A DNA stretch of 60,000 bases, from contig CM060732.1 of the NCBI GenBank assembly GCA_030704615.1, positions 38,361,053 through 38,421,052 of the forward strand. Direction: 5' to 3'. The notes under the pieces are model-generated. The model worked only from the letters and a program-made list of their open reading frames with translations, was not told where the DNA came from and made no database searches. Below are positions 44,798-56,084 of the stretch, in pieces (within the stretch, counting starts at the first letter, position 1; every line of letters begins with the position of its first letter). This DNA is from Takakia lepidozioides (lineage: Eukaryota > Streptophyta > Takakiopsida > Takakiales > Takakiaceae). The translations under genes were made by a program, and so were the position numbers.

Positions 44798-46421
44798 GGA
44801 TTAAGGTGTCGTCAACGACATCTTAATCCAGGCACTAAGAGGCAGGACTCCATAACTGATGTTGGCCCTTTCAAAAAAAATTGACCATGTAAGATCCTCA
44901 TTCATGGCAAACTCATCCCAAGAGGGCATGGATTTAAGGTATCGTCAACGACACCTTAATTCCATCTCTCAAATAGCAATCAAACAAGAAAATGGCACAA
45001 CACAGAACAACACAAGACTACATTGAAATTGAAAGCAGAGGTGCAGAGTTGAGGCCACCTTGAATCAAACGGTATCCAAGGTTGAGAGAAATGCTCACAC
45101 CCAAATCTAAAGAAGGCAGAGAGGTGAACTCGTGCTTTATAAATAAACATTTCAAAACACGTACTGGGAATTAAGATGTCGTTGACGACACCTTAATCCC
45201 CAGCACCTGCACACACACTGCCTTACCGCCAAGGCTTGTTCGCCGTCAGATTTTTTCGGGTGAATTTTTTTGGGGTTTTTGATTTTTCCATGAATTGTCA
45301 TATGCCAACTCGTACTGGGAATTAAGATGTCGTTAACGACACCAGCACCTGCACACACACCGCCTTACCGCCAAGGCTTGTTCACCATCAGATTTTTGTG
45401 GGTTGAAATTTTTTGGGTGAAATTTTTTGGGGTTTTTGGTTTTTCCATGAATTGTCATGTGCCAATTCGTATTGAGAATTAAGATGTTGTTGACGACACC
45501 TTAATCTGGCACATTCAGGGGGCAAATAAAATAAAATAAAATAAAACAGATTTTTATTTTATTTTTGTAAACTTGTTGGGAATTAAGATGTCGTTGACGA
45601 CACCTTAATCCCCCACCACTTGCACACCGCCTTACCGCCAAGGCTTCTTCGCCTTGAAAGTTTTTTGGGTTGAAATTTTTTTGGTTAATGTTTTTGGGAA
45701 AAACAATTCAGGGGTTTTGGTTTTTCCGTAAGCTCTCATGTGCCAACTCGTATTGGGAATTAAGATGTCGTTGACGACACCTTAATCCCGAGCACCTGCA
45801 CACACACCATGGTTCATTCATGTCGTTCATTTTTCATCCAAAGTCATCCAACATTCATCCATTCATTTTTTCATTCATCTCCAAACCATTCATCCGACAG
45901 CTTTTCATCGCACATTCGTACCATATGGTCGTCACCCATGAAGGATTCTTCCGTCGGATGGGGTGGAGATTGTGTCCGTACAGTGTAGTTTTTGTCCATG
46001 ACAATAGGCCATCTTCTTCCCTCAGTTGTAGGCTCCCATTCACTAATCTGCTCACGCTTAAGGGATTCTGCTCACGTTTACCACTTAAAGCGTGAGCGTG
46101 CTCACGTGAACTGCTCACACGGTAGCTACTCTCTTGCAAATGAGACCAGTCACTCTTCATGGATCCACTTTGTTCTAGTAAACCCAAACCTTTCTCCATT
46201 TTTGGGCTTTTACATATATATATATGGTGAAATTCCCATGTCCAAACAGGGCAAGGGATTAAGATGTCGTTGACGACATCTTAATTTGTGCTTCCCTGGG
46301 CAGGATTACAACTCCCTCCTATGGTTTTTTCCAGGCAAGATTTTTTTTCTTGCAACGATTTTCATGGGTTCATTTCTCATGCTGAACATGCGATTTAAGA
46401 TGTTGTTGACGACACCTTAAT
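44798..46421. repeat. Nine-copy array of a 28-bp palindrome
   Basis: A near-perfect palindrome with left arm ATTAAGRTGTCGTY and right arm RACGACAYCTTAAT occurs at 44800-44827, 44933-44960, 45170-45197, 45321-45343 (right arm lost), 45478-45505, 45582-45609, 45759-45786, 46258-46285 and 46394-46421. Between copies 3 and 7 it sits in a repeat of roughly 100-180 bp that also carries GCACCTGCACACACAC, CTTACCGCCAAGGCTT and runs of T and G. The palindrome is far better conserved than the spacers. The centre holds CGTTGACG, which includes the W-box core TTGAC and the TGA-factor core TGACG. Confidence 0.85.
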
Positions 46422-46790
46422 GCCTGGTCCCTGCGCTTGCTGATCCCTCACGAGACATGCTCATACAGTCGTCCATAGTCCCCATCTGGACAACTTTTCA
46501 TCCGTGCTTCATCCAACGTTCATCCATTTCACTTTTACGTCCATCCCAAATCCATTCATCCGTGAATGTTTCATCGTGCATTCGTGCCACTTTGTCGTCA
46601 TGAAGTCTGTCTGTCTTCGGTCCGATGGAGCGGAAATTGCATCGTTGTAGTGAAGTTGGCGTCCACGACAATAGGCCCACTTGTTCCCACGGTTTTGGGG
46701 TCCGCATCAAAAATCTGCTCACGCTTCGGGGAATCTGCTCACGGGTTCTGCTCACGGCTTTGTTGCCCTCGGATGCAAGCATCTTGAACA

Positions 46791-47172
46791 CCCGAGATCC
46801 GGCCATCTTGGCCAATGAATCATTTGTTCATGTATGGGACAAGATAAGATATTGTTGTCCCTGTGCAGGCTGCAACGCCTTTTGGTTCAGCCTGTACACA
46901 TACCAGCAGCCTACCATTTCAGCCATTAATTATGGCAGGTCATGCATCAGCCAAGGCATAAGGACCAGCCTGCAGTTTGTCAAAATCTCAGTATGCCACC
47001 AAGCAGTCCAACTTGAGCAAGATGAAATAGATTCCATATCATTTGTATTCACCCCGAGACATGTGATCATACAAGGTATCAAGGGAATGTGAATGCAGCC
47101 TGTCAAATTGCAGGTTCAAGACTTGTACCAACAAGCAGCATGAACAGCCGAGATCCAGCCTCTTTTGTATAT
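46791..47172. other. Spacer before PPR-CACTA element
   Basis: No gene is seen. An open stretch at 46625-47092 carries no recognisable motif. Direct copies of CAGGCTGCAACG and CAGCCTG words are present. Confidence 0.3.
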
Positions 47173-47999
47173 CACTAGAAGAGAAACCGGCTTTTTCCAC
47201 GGCTCTGCCATCTCACACCTGGCACATTCCACGGCTTTTATCATGGGTCTGTAGACTGAGCCAAGGTGTGGGTCTAAATATGCCCTAACTGTGGGGTGTC
47301 TCACATGTGGTCCACACCCCAGGCAAGAACGGTGTGAAAACAGCCATGACCGTGGCAGGGGTTGGCTTAGTTTACATGGCATGTTACACACCTGTGTGAA
47401 ATGGGACCATACAATTATTTCCACTGATTGTGGTGTATGGGTTTAGTTAGTACTCCGCTGCAAATGGAATAAATCATGAACTTCAGAAATCTGCCCTCGG
47501 AAAGACGAAGAGGTGGTCGTCGCATTTTGCAATGTAAACCGAATGCAATGCAAGCTTAACAGTCCTCATATTATGATTGAAGGGAGTCAAATTAAGTGTG
47601 ACCATATCAGTGCAGGGACATAAATATGAATCATTCAACATTGTAAAATGAAAACAAGGTAGAGCTAGTACATGGTACCTTTAAACTTGCTGCAGAGTGC
47701 AAAAGGTTTAAAGATCAAAGTGCAAAAGGTTTAAATTTTTTTGCAAAAGTTGCTTGTAGGGTTTGCAAAAGGTTAATTTTTTTAAAAAGTTGCCCATCCC
47801 GGTAGCTGTGAACAGAGGGTTGGGACTTAGAGCGCGCGAGCAGGAGGGAGAGAGAGAGGGCTGGGACTTAGAGCAGCGAGTGGGAGGGAGGGCAAACATG
47901 GGAGGCCCGCAGTTGGAGCAACCTTCGCATCTAAAAAGCAAGCAACCCGACAAACGCTAGGGTATGTGTGCGAGGACTAGGTGTCGGCTGAGAGCTCGC

Positions 48000-48770
48000 C
48001 GTTCTGGGGAGAGTCAGCTTGGTCTTAGGTCGAGGACAATGTGGTGAGGGCACCTTCTTCTTCGACCTATTTCAGCCTGTTTTGCGCTCTCATCAAACTC
48101 AGCCTTAAATTTGTAGCACGGAGCAGAGCTGGCATGAGTTTTTAAAGATTATTCACGATGGGACAACCGCAATCGCAAGGTGTGGCTTTTTCTTAATGTA
48201 CGATGTAAAGAAGTTTGTCCATCCTGCAAATGTCCTGTTAGTACCGTGCTTTGGTATCCTTCCTGATGTTTACAAGGTTCTTGGAAGAGTCAGCTTGGTC
48301 TTAGCAGGCCGTGCTTCAATTTCTGCCCGTTCAGCTGCACCATGGTGGTTCTCATAGACCAATCAGACATTACTTGACTACAGACACAAGCAGCACACAC
48401 AAGAGGTTCTCTTAGGTTCATGGTCAGTCAAATCCTCCATGGGTCATGACACAAGGTCGAGGACAATGTGGTGAGGGCACCTTCTTCTTTGACCTATTTC
48501 AGCCTGTTTTTCCCTCCCATCAGACTCGGTTGATAGAACTAGGCAGCGGTAACGGAGGCACCTTCTTCAATACATTTCAGCCTGTTTTCCTTGTTATCAG
48601 AGTTGTCCCTAATTTTCATGTTGAATTCTGCAAGTTAGCTCTTGGTGGATCTATGGTACAGGGGGTTTTGAAGTGATTTGACATGTTACTGCCTATGTAG
48701 CAACAGGAAAGTATTGAAAACAGATAACAGAAACTAAGAGAAGCTCTGGAATGAAGGAGCAGGGATAGAG
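48000..48770 (+). repeat. Repeated leader segments upstream of PPR array
   Basis: The phrase GGCACCTTCTTC...TTTCAGCCTGTTTT occurs at about 48046, 48475 and 48560, and again at 51337 and 51905 in altered form. CATGTTGAATTCTGCAAG recurs at about 48618, 51403 and 51962. GAAGGAGCAGGGATAGAGTGTGGGT recurs at about 48750, 51745 and 52303. These are copies of one leader/first-exon block, showing repeated duplication inside the transposon. Confidence 0.7.
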
Positions 48771-51240
48771 TGTGGGTTGAGATTCATCGAAGCGGGTCGG
48801 ATTTCAAGCTCCAAATCACCTATGATTCCCTGTGGAAGGATAGCTACAAGAAACCTGCATGGGTAGATGGTCAATTGGAAGCCGCGGCAGCAACGGCACA
48901 AATGATCAAATCAGGCACCTCAACCATGACCACAACTCTGGAAGAGGATCAAGAGAGGGAGTCCACAGTGCCTGTTCTGGCACTCCTGGGCATGTCAAGA
49001 TGCTTTGTGAGGTAGGTAGACTGAATGAGGCTCTACAGACTTTAAACCAATGAGGAATTTCAGCAAATTTAGATAAGTATGTCTGTCTCTTGCTTAAGTG
49101 CATCAAGAGGAAAGGTTTGGAAGCTGGAAAGCAGGTGCACACTCACATTATGATCCAAAGTGGACTCACGCCAACTGTTTTTCTCCTCAACACCCTTGTC
49201 AACCTGTATGTTAAGTGCGGGAGCATCATGATGCTCACCAAGTTTTCAACAGAATGCCTCAACGATATTTGATCTCATGGAATACAATGCTGGAAGGATT
49301 TACCACGCGTTGGTGTTTGTGTTTGCAAAAGCGTGTGCAAGCGTGGGACCTCTGGAAAATGGGGGAAAGGGGGCACCTTCTTCAATAGCACAACGGCTAC
49401 AAGTGGGTAGATGGTCAATTGGAAACAGCAGCGGCAGCAACACATTGATAGAACAAGGCACTAGCTAGGATCGATAGCTACAAGAAACCTGCATGGGTAG
49501 ATGGTCAACTAAAGGCAGCAGCTGCAATGTCACAGTTGATAAAATCAAGCACCTCAACCAAGACCACAGCCTCTGGAAGAGGATCAAGAGAGGGAGTCCA
49601 CAAGCCTCTTCTGGCACTTCTGGGCATGTGAAGATGTCTTGTGAGGCACGCAGACTGAAAGAGGCTCTACAGACTTTAATTTAAACCAAAGAGGCATTTC
49701 AGCAGATTCAGAAACGCATGTCTGTCTCTTGCATAAGTGCATCAAGGTGAAAGCCTGGAAGTTGGAAAGCAGGTGCACACTCACATTATCCAAAGTGGAT
49801 TCACGCCAAATGTTTTTCTCCTCCACACCCTTGTCAACATGCATGTTAAGTGCGGGAGCATCATGGATGCTCACCAAGTGTTCAACAGAATGCCTCAACG
49901 ATATTTGATCACGTGGACTATCATGTTGGCAGGATTTACCAAGCATGGGTGTGGTAGGAATGTTTTGGAGACCTATGAGCAAATGATGGGGGAAGCGATT
50001 TAGCCCAACCACATCACGTTTGTAGCGTTTGTAGTGTGCGTGCAAGCCTGGCAGCCCTGGAAAAAGGCAAAGAGGTGCATGGTGACATCGTGAGATCTGG
50101 AATCCTACCAGATGTCATCCTGAATACTGCCCTGGTGGACATGTATGCCAAATGTGGGTGCATCGAGGATGCAAAAGGGAGTGTTCGACAATATGGCTGA
50201 ACGAAATGTGGTGTCGTGGAGTGCGATGCTCGCAGGGTATGCACAGTAGGGGTGCGGGATGGAGGCTTTGGAGACCTATGAGCAAATGATGGGGGAAGGG
50301 GTGAAGCCCAACCACATCACATTTGTGTGCGTTTGCAGTGCGTGTGCAAGCCTGACAGCGTTGCAAAAGGGCATAGAGGTGCATGGCGACATCATCAGAG
50401 CTAGAATCGTACCAGATGTGATCCTGAATAATACCCTGGTGGACATGTATGCCAAATGTGGGAGCATCGAGCATGCAAAGGGAGTGTTCAACAATATGGC
50501 TGAACGAGATGTGGTGTTGTGGAGTGCGATGATTGCAGGATATGCACAGCAAGGGCGTGGGATGGAGGTTTTGGAGACCTATGAGCAAATGATCTGCGAA
50601 GGGGTGAAGCCCAACCATGTCACATTTGTGTGCATTTGCAAGCCTGGCAGCCCTGGAAATGGGCAAAGAGGTCCATGGTGACATTGTCAAAGCTGGAATT
50701 GTACCCAATGTCATTATGAACTCTGCCCTGGTGGACATGTAGGCCAAATGTGGGAGCATTGAGGATGCGAAGGGATTGTTCAACACTATGGCTGAACGAG
50801 ATGTGGTGTCGTGGAACACGATGCTTGCAGGGTATGCACAACAGGGGCGCGAGATGGAGGCCTTGGAGACGTAAGAGAAATTGATGGGGGAAGGGGTGAA
50901 GTGCAACCACATCACGTTTTGTATGCGTTCGCAATGCTTGTGCAAGCCTAGCAGCCCTGGAAAAGGGCAAAGAGGTGCATGGTGACATTGCCAAAGCTGG
51001 AATTGTACCAGATGTGATTCTGAACAATACCCTCGTGGACTTTTATGCCAAATGTGGGTCCATCGAGGATGCAAAGGCAGTGTTTGATAAGATGGCTGCA
51101 CATTCACGGGATGGAGGCTTTGGATACCTATGAGCAAATGATGGGCAAAGGGCGACAATTTGGAGGTTGTGATGGCTGCATATGTGTGGGGAAAAGAAGC
51201 GAAGGGATAGAGTGTTTCAGGCACAAGATTACTTATGATT
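48770..51240 (+). pseudogene. Degenerate, tandemly amplified PPR gene
   Basis: PPR proteins bind organellar RNA through arrays of about 35-residue repeats. Two diverged copies of a first block (SYKKPAWVDGQL, then LNEALQTL, then EAGKQVHTHIMIQSGLTP) lie at 48840-49270 and 49483-49990. They are followed from about 49950 to 51130 by four or five near-identical units of about 300 bases, each holding three PPR motifs: GYAQQGRGMEVLETYEQM, GVKPNHITFVCVCSACASL, EVHGDIIRARIVPDVILNNT and LVDMYAKCGSIEHAKGVF. The longest intact frame is 50259-50681. In-frame stops and shifts (for example DM*AKCG near 50741 and ET*EKL near 50872) break the array, so no full PPR protein can be made as read. The unit-to-unit similarity indicates recent unequal exchange. 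Confidence 0.85.
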
Positions 51241-51329
51241 CCCTGTGAATCAATAGCTACTAGCAACCTGCATGGGTAGATGGTCAACTGGAAGCTGCAG
51301 CAGCAACAACACAATAGATAAATTCAAGC

Positions 51330-52335
51330 ACTGCTAATGAAGGCACCTTCTTCAACACATTTCACCTTGTTTTTCCCTCTTATCAGAATCGGCCCTGAAT
51401 TTTCATGTTGAATTCTGCAAGGTGCTGGTTGAGTAAACCTTTGATAGTTTGGAGTGACTGACTGATATTGCCAATGTGACAACAGGAAAGTATCCAGAAA
51501 CAGGTAACAGAGACAAGGAGACCAGGAGATGTGGAATGAATACTTTTCTGACCCCAGTCAATGGTGGGACAATCGAGGCAAAAGGTAAATGCCTGGATTA
51601 CAGAGAGTAGCAAATGCAATTGAGCATAGGAACTAATGTGATAAGTTGAGTTGGGTGTTTCCTAGAACAATTCTAGGCTTTCATTGTCAGTTGCTAGCAG
51701 CACAGAAAGGGTGAATGCATGATTTGTGCAGAGGCATGGATAGCTGAAGGAGCAGGGATAGAGTGTGGGTCCAGATTCATCTAAGAGGGCCAGATTTCAA
51801 GCTCCACATTACCTGTGATTCCCTGTGGATCAATAGCTACCAGAAACCTCCATGGGTAGATGGTCAACTGGCAGCAGCGGCACAATTGATATAATCAGGC
51901 ACTGCTAATGAAAGCATCTTCTTCATTACATTTCCCTCTTATTAGAATCGGCCCTAACTTTCCATGTTGAATTCTGCAAGTTAGCTGGTTGAGTGAATCT
52001 AGTTTGGAGTGGCTTTGACATGATACTGCCAATGTGACAACATGAAAGTATCCAGAATTAGGTAATAGAGACGAGGACAAGCTGTGGAATGAATACTTTT
52101 CTGACCCCAGTCAATGGTGGGACAATCGAGGCAAGAAGGTGAATGCTTGTTGGATTATAGAGAGTAGCAGATGCAATTGAGCATATGAACTAGTGTGATA
52201 AGTTGAGTTGGGTGTTTCCTAGAACAAATCTAGGCTGTCATCGTCAGCTGCTAGCAGCAAGGCAAGGATGTATGCTTGATTTGTGCAGAGGCATGGATAG
52301 CTGAAGGAGCAGGGATATAGTGTGGGTCCAGACTC
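51330..52335 (+). repeat. About 555-bp tandem duplication inside the element
   Basis: 51335-51780 and 51895-52335 are direct copies. Both carry TTTTCTGACCCCAGTCAATG, then AGTTGAGTTGGGTGTTTCCT, then GCAGAGGCATGGATAGCTG, with scattered changes. They end in the leader block that also precedes the PPR units. Confidence 0.8.
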
Positions 52336-52521
52336 AGGAGTTTCCGCCTTGGCAGGTTGCTCAGTGACCTTCCCTGATAGCTTTGGAGTATACTGAGTGT
52401 CTCACAATGCAATGTTGGTTGGTGCATCTTATGCAGGAACTTGGAAAACAAACAAATGTCGTTTTTTGGAGCTTTAGGCTGAACCTCTGTGCTGGGCTGC
52501 ATTGTGCAACCTGGCCTCTGC

Positions 52522-52585
52522 CTCAGACTTAGACTCAGATCTTTGATCTCAGACTCAGACTCAGACTCAGACTCTTTGATGTCAG
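52522..52585. repeat. (CAGACT)n microsatellite
   Basis: Interrupted repeats of CAGACT at 52522-52585, giving alternating SESESE residues in one minus-strand frame, which is a simple-repeat artefact. Confidence 0.8.
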
Positions 52586-53307
52586 ACTGAAGTGTATTTG
52601 GGCACTGAAGCACTTATGTAATTTTGAATTATCGTTGCATCTGCTCATTCTATCTGTTTGTTCTGGCCATGCTTAGTCAGTTCTTCATGTCATGAGCAGG
52701 TTGTTGCTGTGATGCTTTGGAATTGTGTTTAGGTGTCTTTAGATCGTGATACTGACCACAAGCAACCTACGGTGAACTGTGGTATCCTCCACATTTATGT
52801 GGAATGTCCTACAACGTAGGTCATAGTATATTTCACACCCGCTATGGTCTTCTCCATAGTTATGTGGAATGACCTACAGTATAGGCAGTAAAATACTCCA
52901 CACCCACACCAAGAGTTGCTCCAAAATACGCCACGTGTTGCCCTGACAAAAATACACGTGGTGCCCATACCGTTGCCCAGATGTCGTCAAGCCATGGTGA
53001 CAGGCTGTCGCATAATTTTCCCGTAGGTGTGGACAAGTCCACACCCTTTGTACGTCTAGGATCCACGTGGCGGTGTTCGCCAAAGCACACATCGCCCGTG
53101 GAAAAAACCATTCACCCCGTGAAAAAAGCCACCTCTGGATTCAGCCACCCGTGGACTTTTCCACAGGGCCACCCGAGAGCCAGGCCGTCCACGGGGTGTC
53201 CGAAAGCACTAGTCGTTTCTTACACCCACGACAGGTGTGGATTGCGACTGATTCCAGAGCAAAAAGTGTGGAAAAAGCCGTGGAAAAAGCCGGTTTCTCT
53301 TCTAGTG

Positions 53308-53640
53308 TATAGAAAACCAGATTGCAGGTCATAGGCCTGATGTCATGACAGATCCAAAACTGTAGGTAGGATCCCACTGCAGCTTACCATCCTCATCCTT
53401 CAAGAGTTCCATGCTAAGACATGCAAAGAGCACCTTACTACGATCCAGTACACATCAGAAGTAGGCCTGAAAAGGAGCAGGGCAGTACCCTACCAGGTTG
53501 CCGCCTTAAACTTCAAGGCCACCAGGTCCATAGATACCCAAAACCGCCAAAAACATACCACCAAAAACCAGATCCTCTTTGGCCAAAAGAACTTACAACC
53601 TAGCTTAATAATCCACAGGCTTTGCTGTCAAAGATCAAAA
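53308..53640. other. Spacer right of PPR-CACTA element
   Basis: No gene or repeat was recognised. It starts with the TAT duplication of the element and runs into module copy A. Confidence 0.3.
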
Positions 53641-54370
53641 GGTAGGGTATGGTTTGTATGCAAGCCTCAAGAAACAGGCTAGTCAGGCTGAGCTACGCAT
53701 CGGCGGCAGAACGACAAAGGCCAGAACGCAGGCTGTAGCATGTCAAGCCAGGGGCAGTCGGGTTGAAATCGGGGCTACAGGCAGCAGCCACCTCAGCACA
53801 CAAACCCATAGGTCTCCTCAACCCATATCCCAATCTGCATGCTCAAGAAACTTCAAAGTAGGTGAGGATCCTCACCTGGTCCCATCACAAGCCCCCACAA
53901 AAACCAACAGGTTAGTGAGGATTGTGGAACCTCAGGTGAATCACAGACCCTCACACTTGTCATCGATGTCAACTAAGAAACTCAAAAGCAAGAGAAAGAG
54001 ATAAGAACAAGAGAATCCCTAAACTCCAAAGGCGCCTTAAGCGATTGGGGAAGATGGTTATGCGCCATCACCACCCGCAACAAGCCGCCTCCACAAAGCA
54101 CATAAGCAATGAAGCAAAGCATGCACAATCGCAAGGCACTAGAAAGGAGGGAGAGAACTTCCCATCATAAGCATCCTTGCTAAGCACAGAAAAAGCCAGA
54201 GGAGGGAAGATGCCACTGCATTCATAGCGGTGTTTCCCGCTGCAAGAGAGACAAGGCGCCGCCTTCGCGCCCCCCTAGGCGCTCGTCCAGCATGGGTACG
54301 ACACCACAAACGGGGCAGCCACCGAAGCACGTCCGCCATAACACTCTCCTCGCGAGCTCAGAAGCACATT
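53640..54370 (-). repeat. Unknown module, copy A
   Basis: Read leftwards, this matches copy C at 58.5-59.1 kb in order: a TATGGCG start region, GGCG-CTTGTCTCTC, TTCCCCAATCGCTTAAGG (54034-54051), then GGTGAGGATCCTCACCTACT (near 53865), TTGAGCATGCAG and GTAGCCCCGATTTC (near 53775). A short frame MADVLRWLPRLW opens at 54339. The function is unknown; it could be a low-copy gene's first exons or part of a transposon. Confidence 0.5.
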
Positions 54371-54870
54371 GCGTGCTTCTACTCAGTTACCCCCCCCCCC
54401 CCCCCCCCCACCTTCCTCTATTTCTTTTTGTTTCCTGATCTCTCCCTCTCTCTCCCTCTCTCCCTCTCCCTCTATAACTCTTTGGATTTCATCTGGCCTT
54501 AACCTTTTGAGGTTATTTAGTTTTTCATCCCAACCTTTTTCATCCAAATTTGGATGATATTATTATAGGATGATGAAACTTAATGTACAGAAAGCTTGAT
54601 TTACCATCTATTTCTTTCATCTAAACTGGATGAACTACATGAATAATGGTAACCTATTTTAAAATCCAAGTGAATAATAAAACTACCATCATAAATGATG
54701 GCAGTTATTAAACCTAAGCCTATACCATAACCCTAAAAGATACATTTCTATTGGATGTCATCCATTGACAAAATGCTTCTCTTGATAAAATGTGATTTTT
54801 CATCCACCCTGGATGAGAAATCGGGAAGTTGTGCCCTAAGCAGGCCGACACATTTCACAGCACTGAACCC
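54371..54870. repeat. C-run, CT-rich tract and TCATCC/GGATGA palindromes
   Basis: A run of C (about 54391-54409) is followed by CTCTCCCTCTC repeats and then by interrupted palindromes such as TTTTTCATCCAAATTTGGATGA (54522-54555), CATCTAAACTGGATGAAC, GGATGTCATCC and TCATCCACCCTGGATGAG. The layout matches the two units at 57.09-58.53 kb. Confidence 0.65.
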
Positions 54871-54879
54871 GTGCTTCAG

Positions 54880-55530
54880 TGAACCTTGATGATGCGCCGT
54901 ATAAACCTGCTCCTCTGCTGCTACATGGTACTCGTGATGGCTGGTTCTTGGATGCGCATTGGTGGTTAGGCAGATTCCTCTCTGGCAGACGACAAAGCGG
55001 TGATCGCTTTGATCAGAAACTCATGGTTCTTTATTTTGCAGCGGCGCTTTTACTCCTTGTTGGGAAGTACTATATCCCTCTTTATCTACAGATTACATGT
55101 TGCTCTCTCTTTGTGTATGAGCCATTCTCTATCTGTGAACGCTTCTACTCTGATTGCGTTCTGTGGAGACGATCTATTGGACGCCATGACGCAGGGCATA
55201 CCACAAACACTCAAGGTTTTTTGAGTTTACCCTTGCTTGAATTATGATTTGTACATGCTTTAGAATTCAACACTGACATTGGATAGCAACTGTGAAGACC
55301 TGCCACTCACTTGCTGCATCCTCACTAACACACATCGCTATGTGGTGGTTTTTGGGACGGGCACAGGTGAGGGTCTTCACTTGTCTTGATTTCTTGAAGC
55401 TTGCAGCTCCTGTTCTTGCAAATGTGGATTCTGCTGCTGCCTATGCTGCTGATGCCATTTACTGTTTCAAACTGCCTCCATGCCGCTTCAGACCTGCTCC
55501 AAGATGGCTCCAATGAGGATCTGCTTCTCT
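54880..55530 (+). repeat. Unknown module, copy B (diverged)
   Basis: Carries weaker versions of the copy C landmarks: GCAGCGGCGCTT then GGGAAGTACTATATC, ACGCCATGACGCAGGGCATA then ACACTCAAGG, and GGTGAGGGTCTTCACTTG then CTTGAAGCTTGCAG. It lies head to head with copy A across the palindrome-bearing spacer. No protein family was recognised. Confidence 0.4.
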
Positions 55531-56084
55531 CCTTACCCCTGTTTTTGGTTTTTTACAACCACATTTGCATGTGTAGGAGTTAAACTATGAAGGGTACAAG
55601 GATACAAAATAGCAGTTATTACTCTGACTGCTTTGATACTTGGCTCTGAAATGAAACTTCTTGGTATGACTCTGATGGATCAAAAGGATAGGCTTTGATA
55701 GATAACACACATTCTTCAAGGCCCTCATATCATTTTGGTCTCATGGCTTGATAACAAACAGGGGTTTCTGAGCTGCTCTTTCACCTTGGTAGAGCTATTT
55801 TATGAGGCCTTAAAATACCATTCCAGGCCTATACCTGCTTAAGGGGGCTCAACCCTGTTGTTTCTTCTTCCTTTTTAAGAATCTTGCTTGTATCTTGGTT
55901 CTAAAAACATCAACTTCAAACCAAACCTGCAATCTGGTTTTTGAAATGAGTTTGAAATGAATTTTTGAGATGATGATGCATACCATGGTGCTTTCATGAT
56001 ATGAATGACCTGGAATCCCACCTCCCACCCTGTTTTTTCAGAGACCCTGAAATGTAATGGGGTATTCAAATGAGATTGTAAACA
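55531..56084. other. Spacer before LINE copy 3
   Basis: No gene, RNA or clear repeat was recognised. Confidence 0.3.

Larger units (their letters stand above)
43800..46790. repeat. Composite repeat cluster with inverted CCGTGAGCAGA ends
   Basis: The left edge (43805-43860) has CCGTGAGCAGAA twice. The right edge (46715-46765) has the inverted form CTGCTCACG three times, so the cluster has inverted ends. A further CTGCTCACG group lies at 46040-46120. GGATGAATG tandem motifs occupy 43955-44050, and their complement CATTCATCC occupies 45810-45900 and 46495-46570. Segments 45810-46130 and 46490-46790 are diverged direct copies of each other. A possible exon lies inside on the minus strand (44624-44782). 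Confidence 0.6.
47173..53307. mobile_element. Non-autonomous CACTA element with captured PPR sequence
   Basis: The left end at 47173 reads CACTAGAAGAGAAACCGGCT and continues TTTTCCACGG. The reverse complement of the right end at 53307 is identical over the first 32 bases. Both ends are flanked by TAT (47170-47172 and 53308-53310), a 3-bp target duplication as expected for CACTA transposons. Subterminal regions are rich in CCACACC and GGTGTGG words. No transposase was seen inside. The interior is instead a degenerate tandem PPR gene with repeated leader segments. Length is 6,135 bases. Confidence 0.85.

Noticed and set aside
44798-46421. Regularly spaced palindromes resembling a CRISPR array
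   Set aside because: The DNA is nuclear plant sequence, the spacers are themselves related to each other, and no cas genes exist nearby.
50115-51314. 399-codon minus-strand frame
   Set aside because: It is the antisense of the tandem PPR units; its repeats mirror the PPR repeats.
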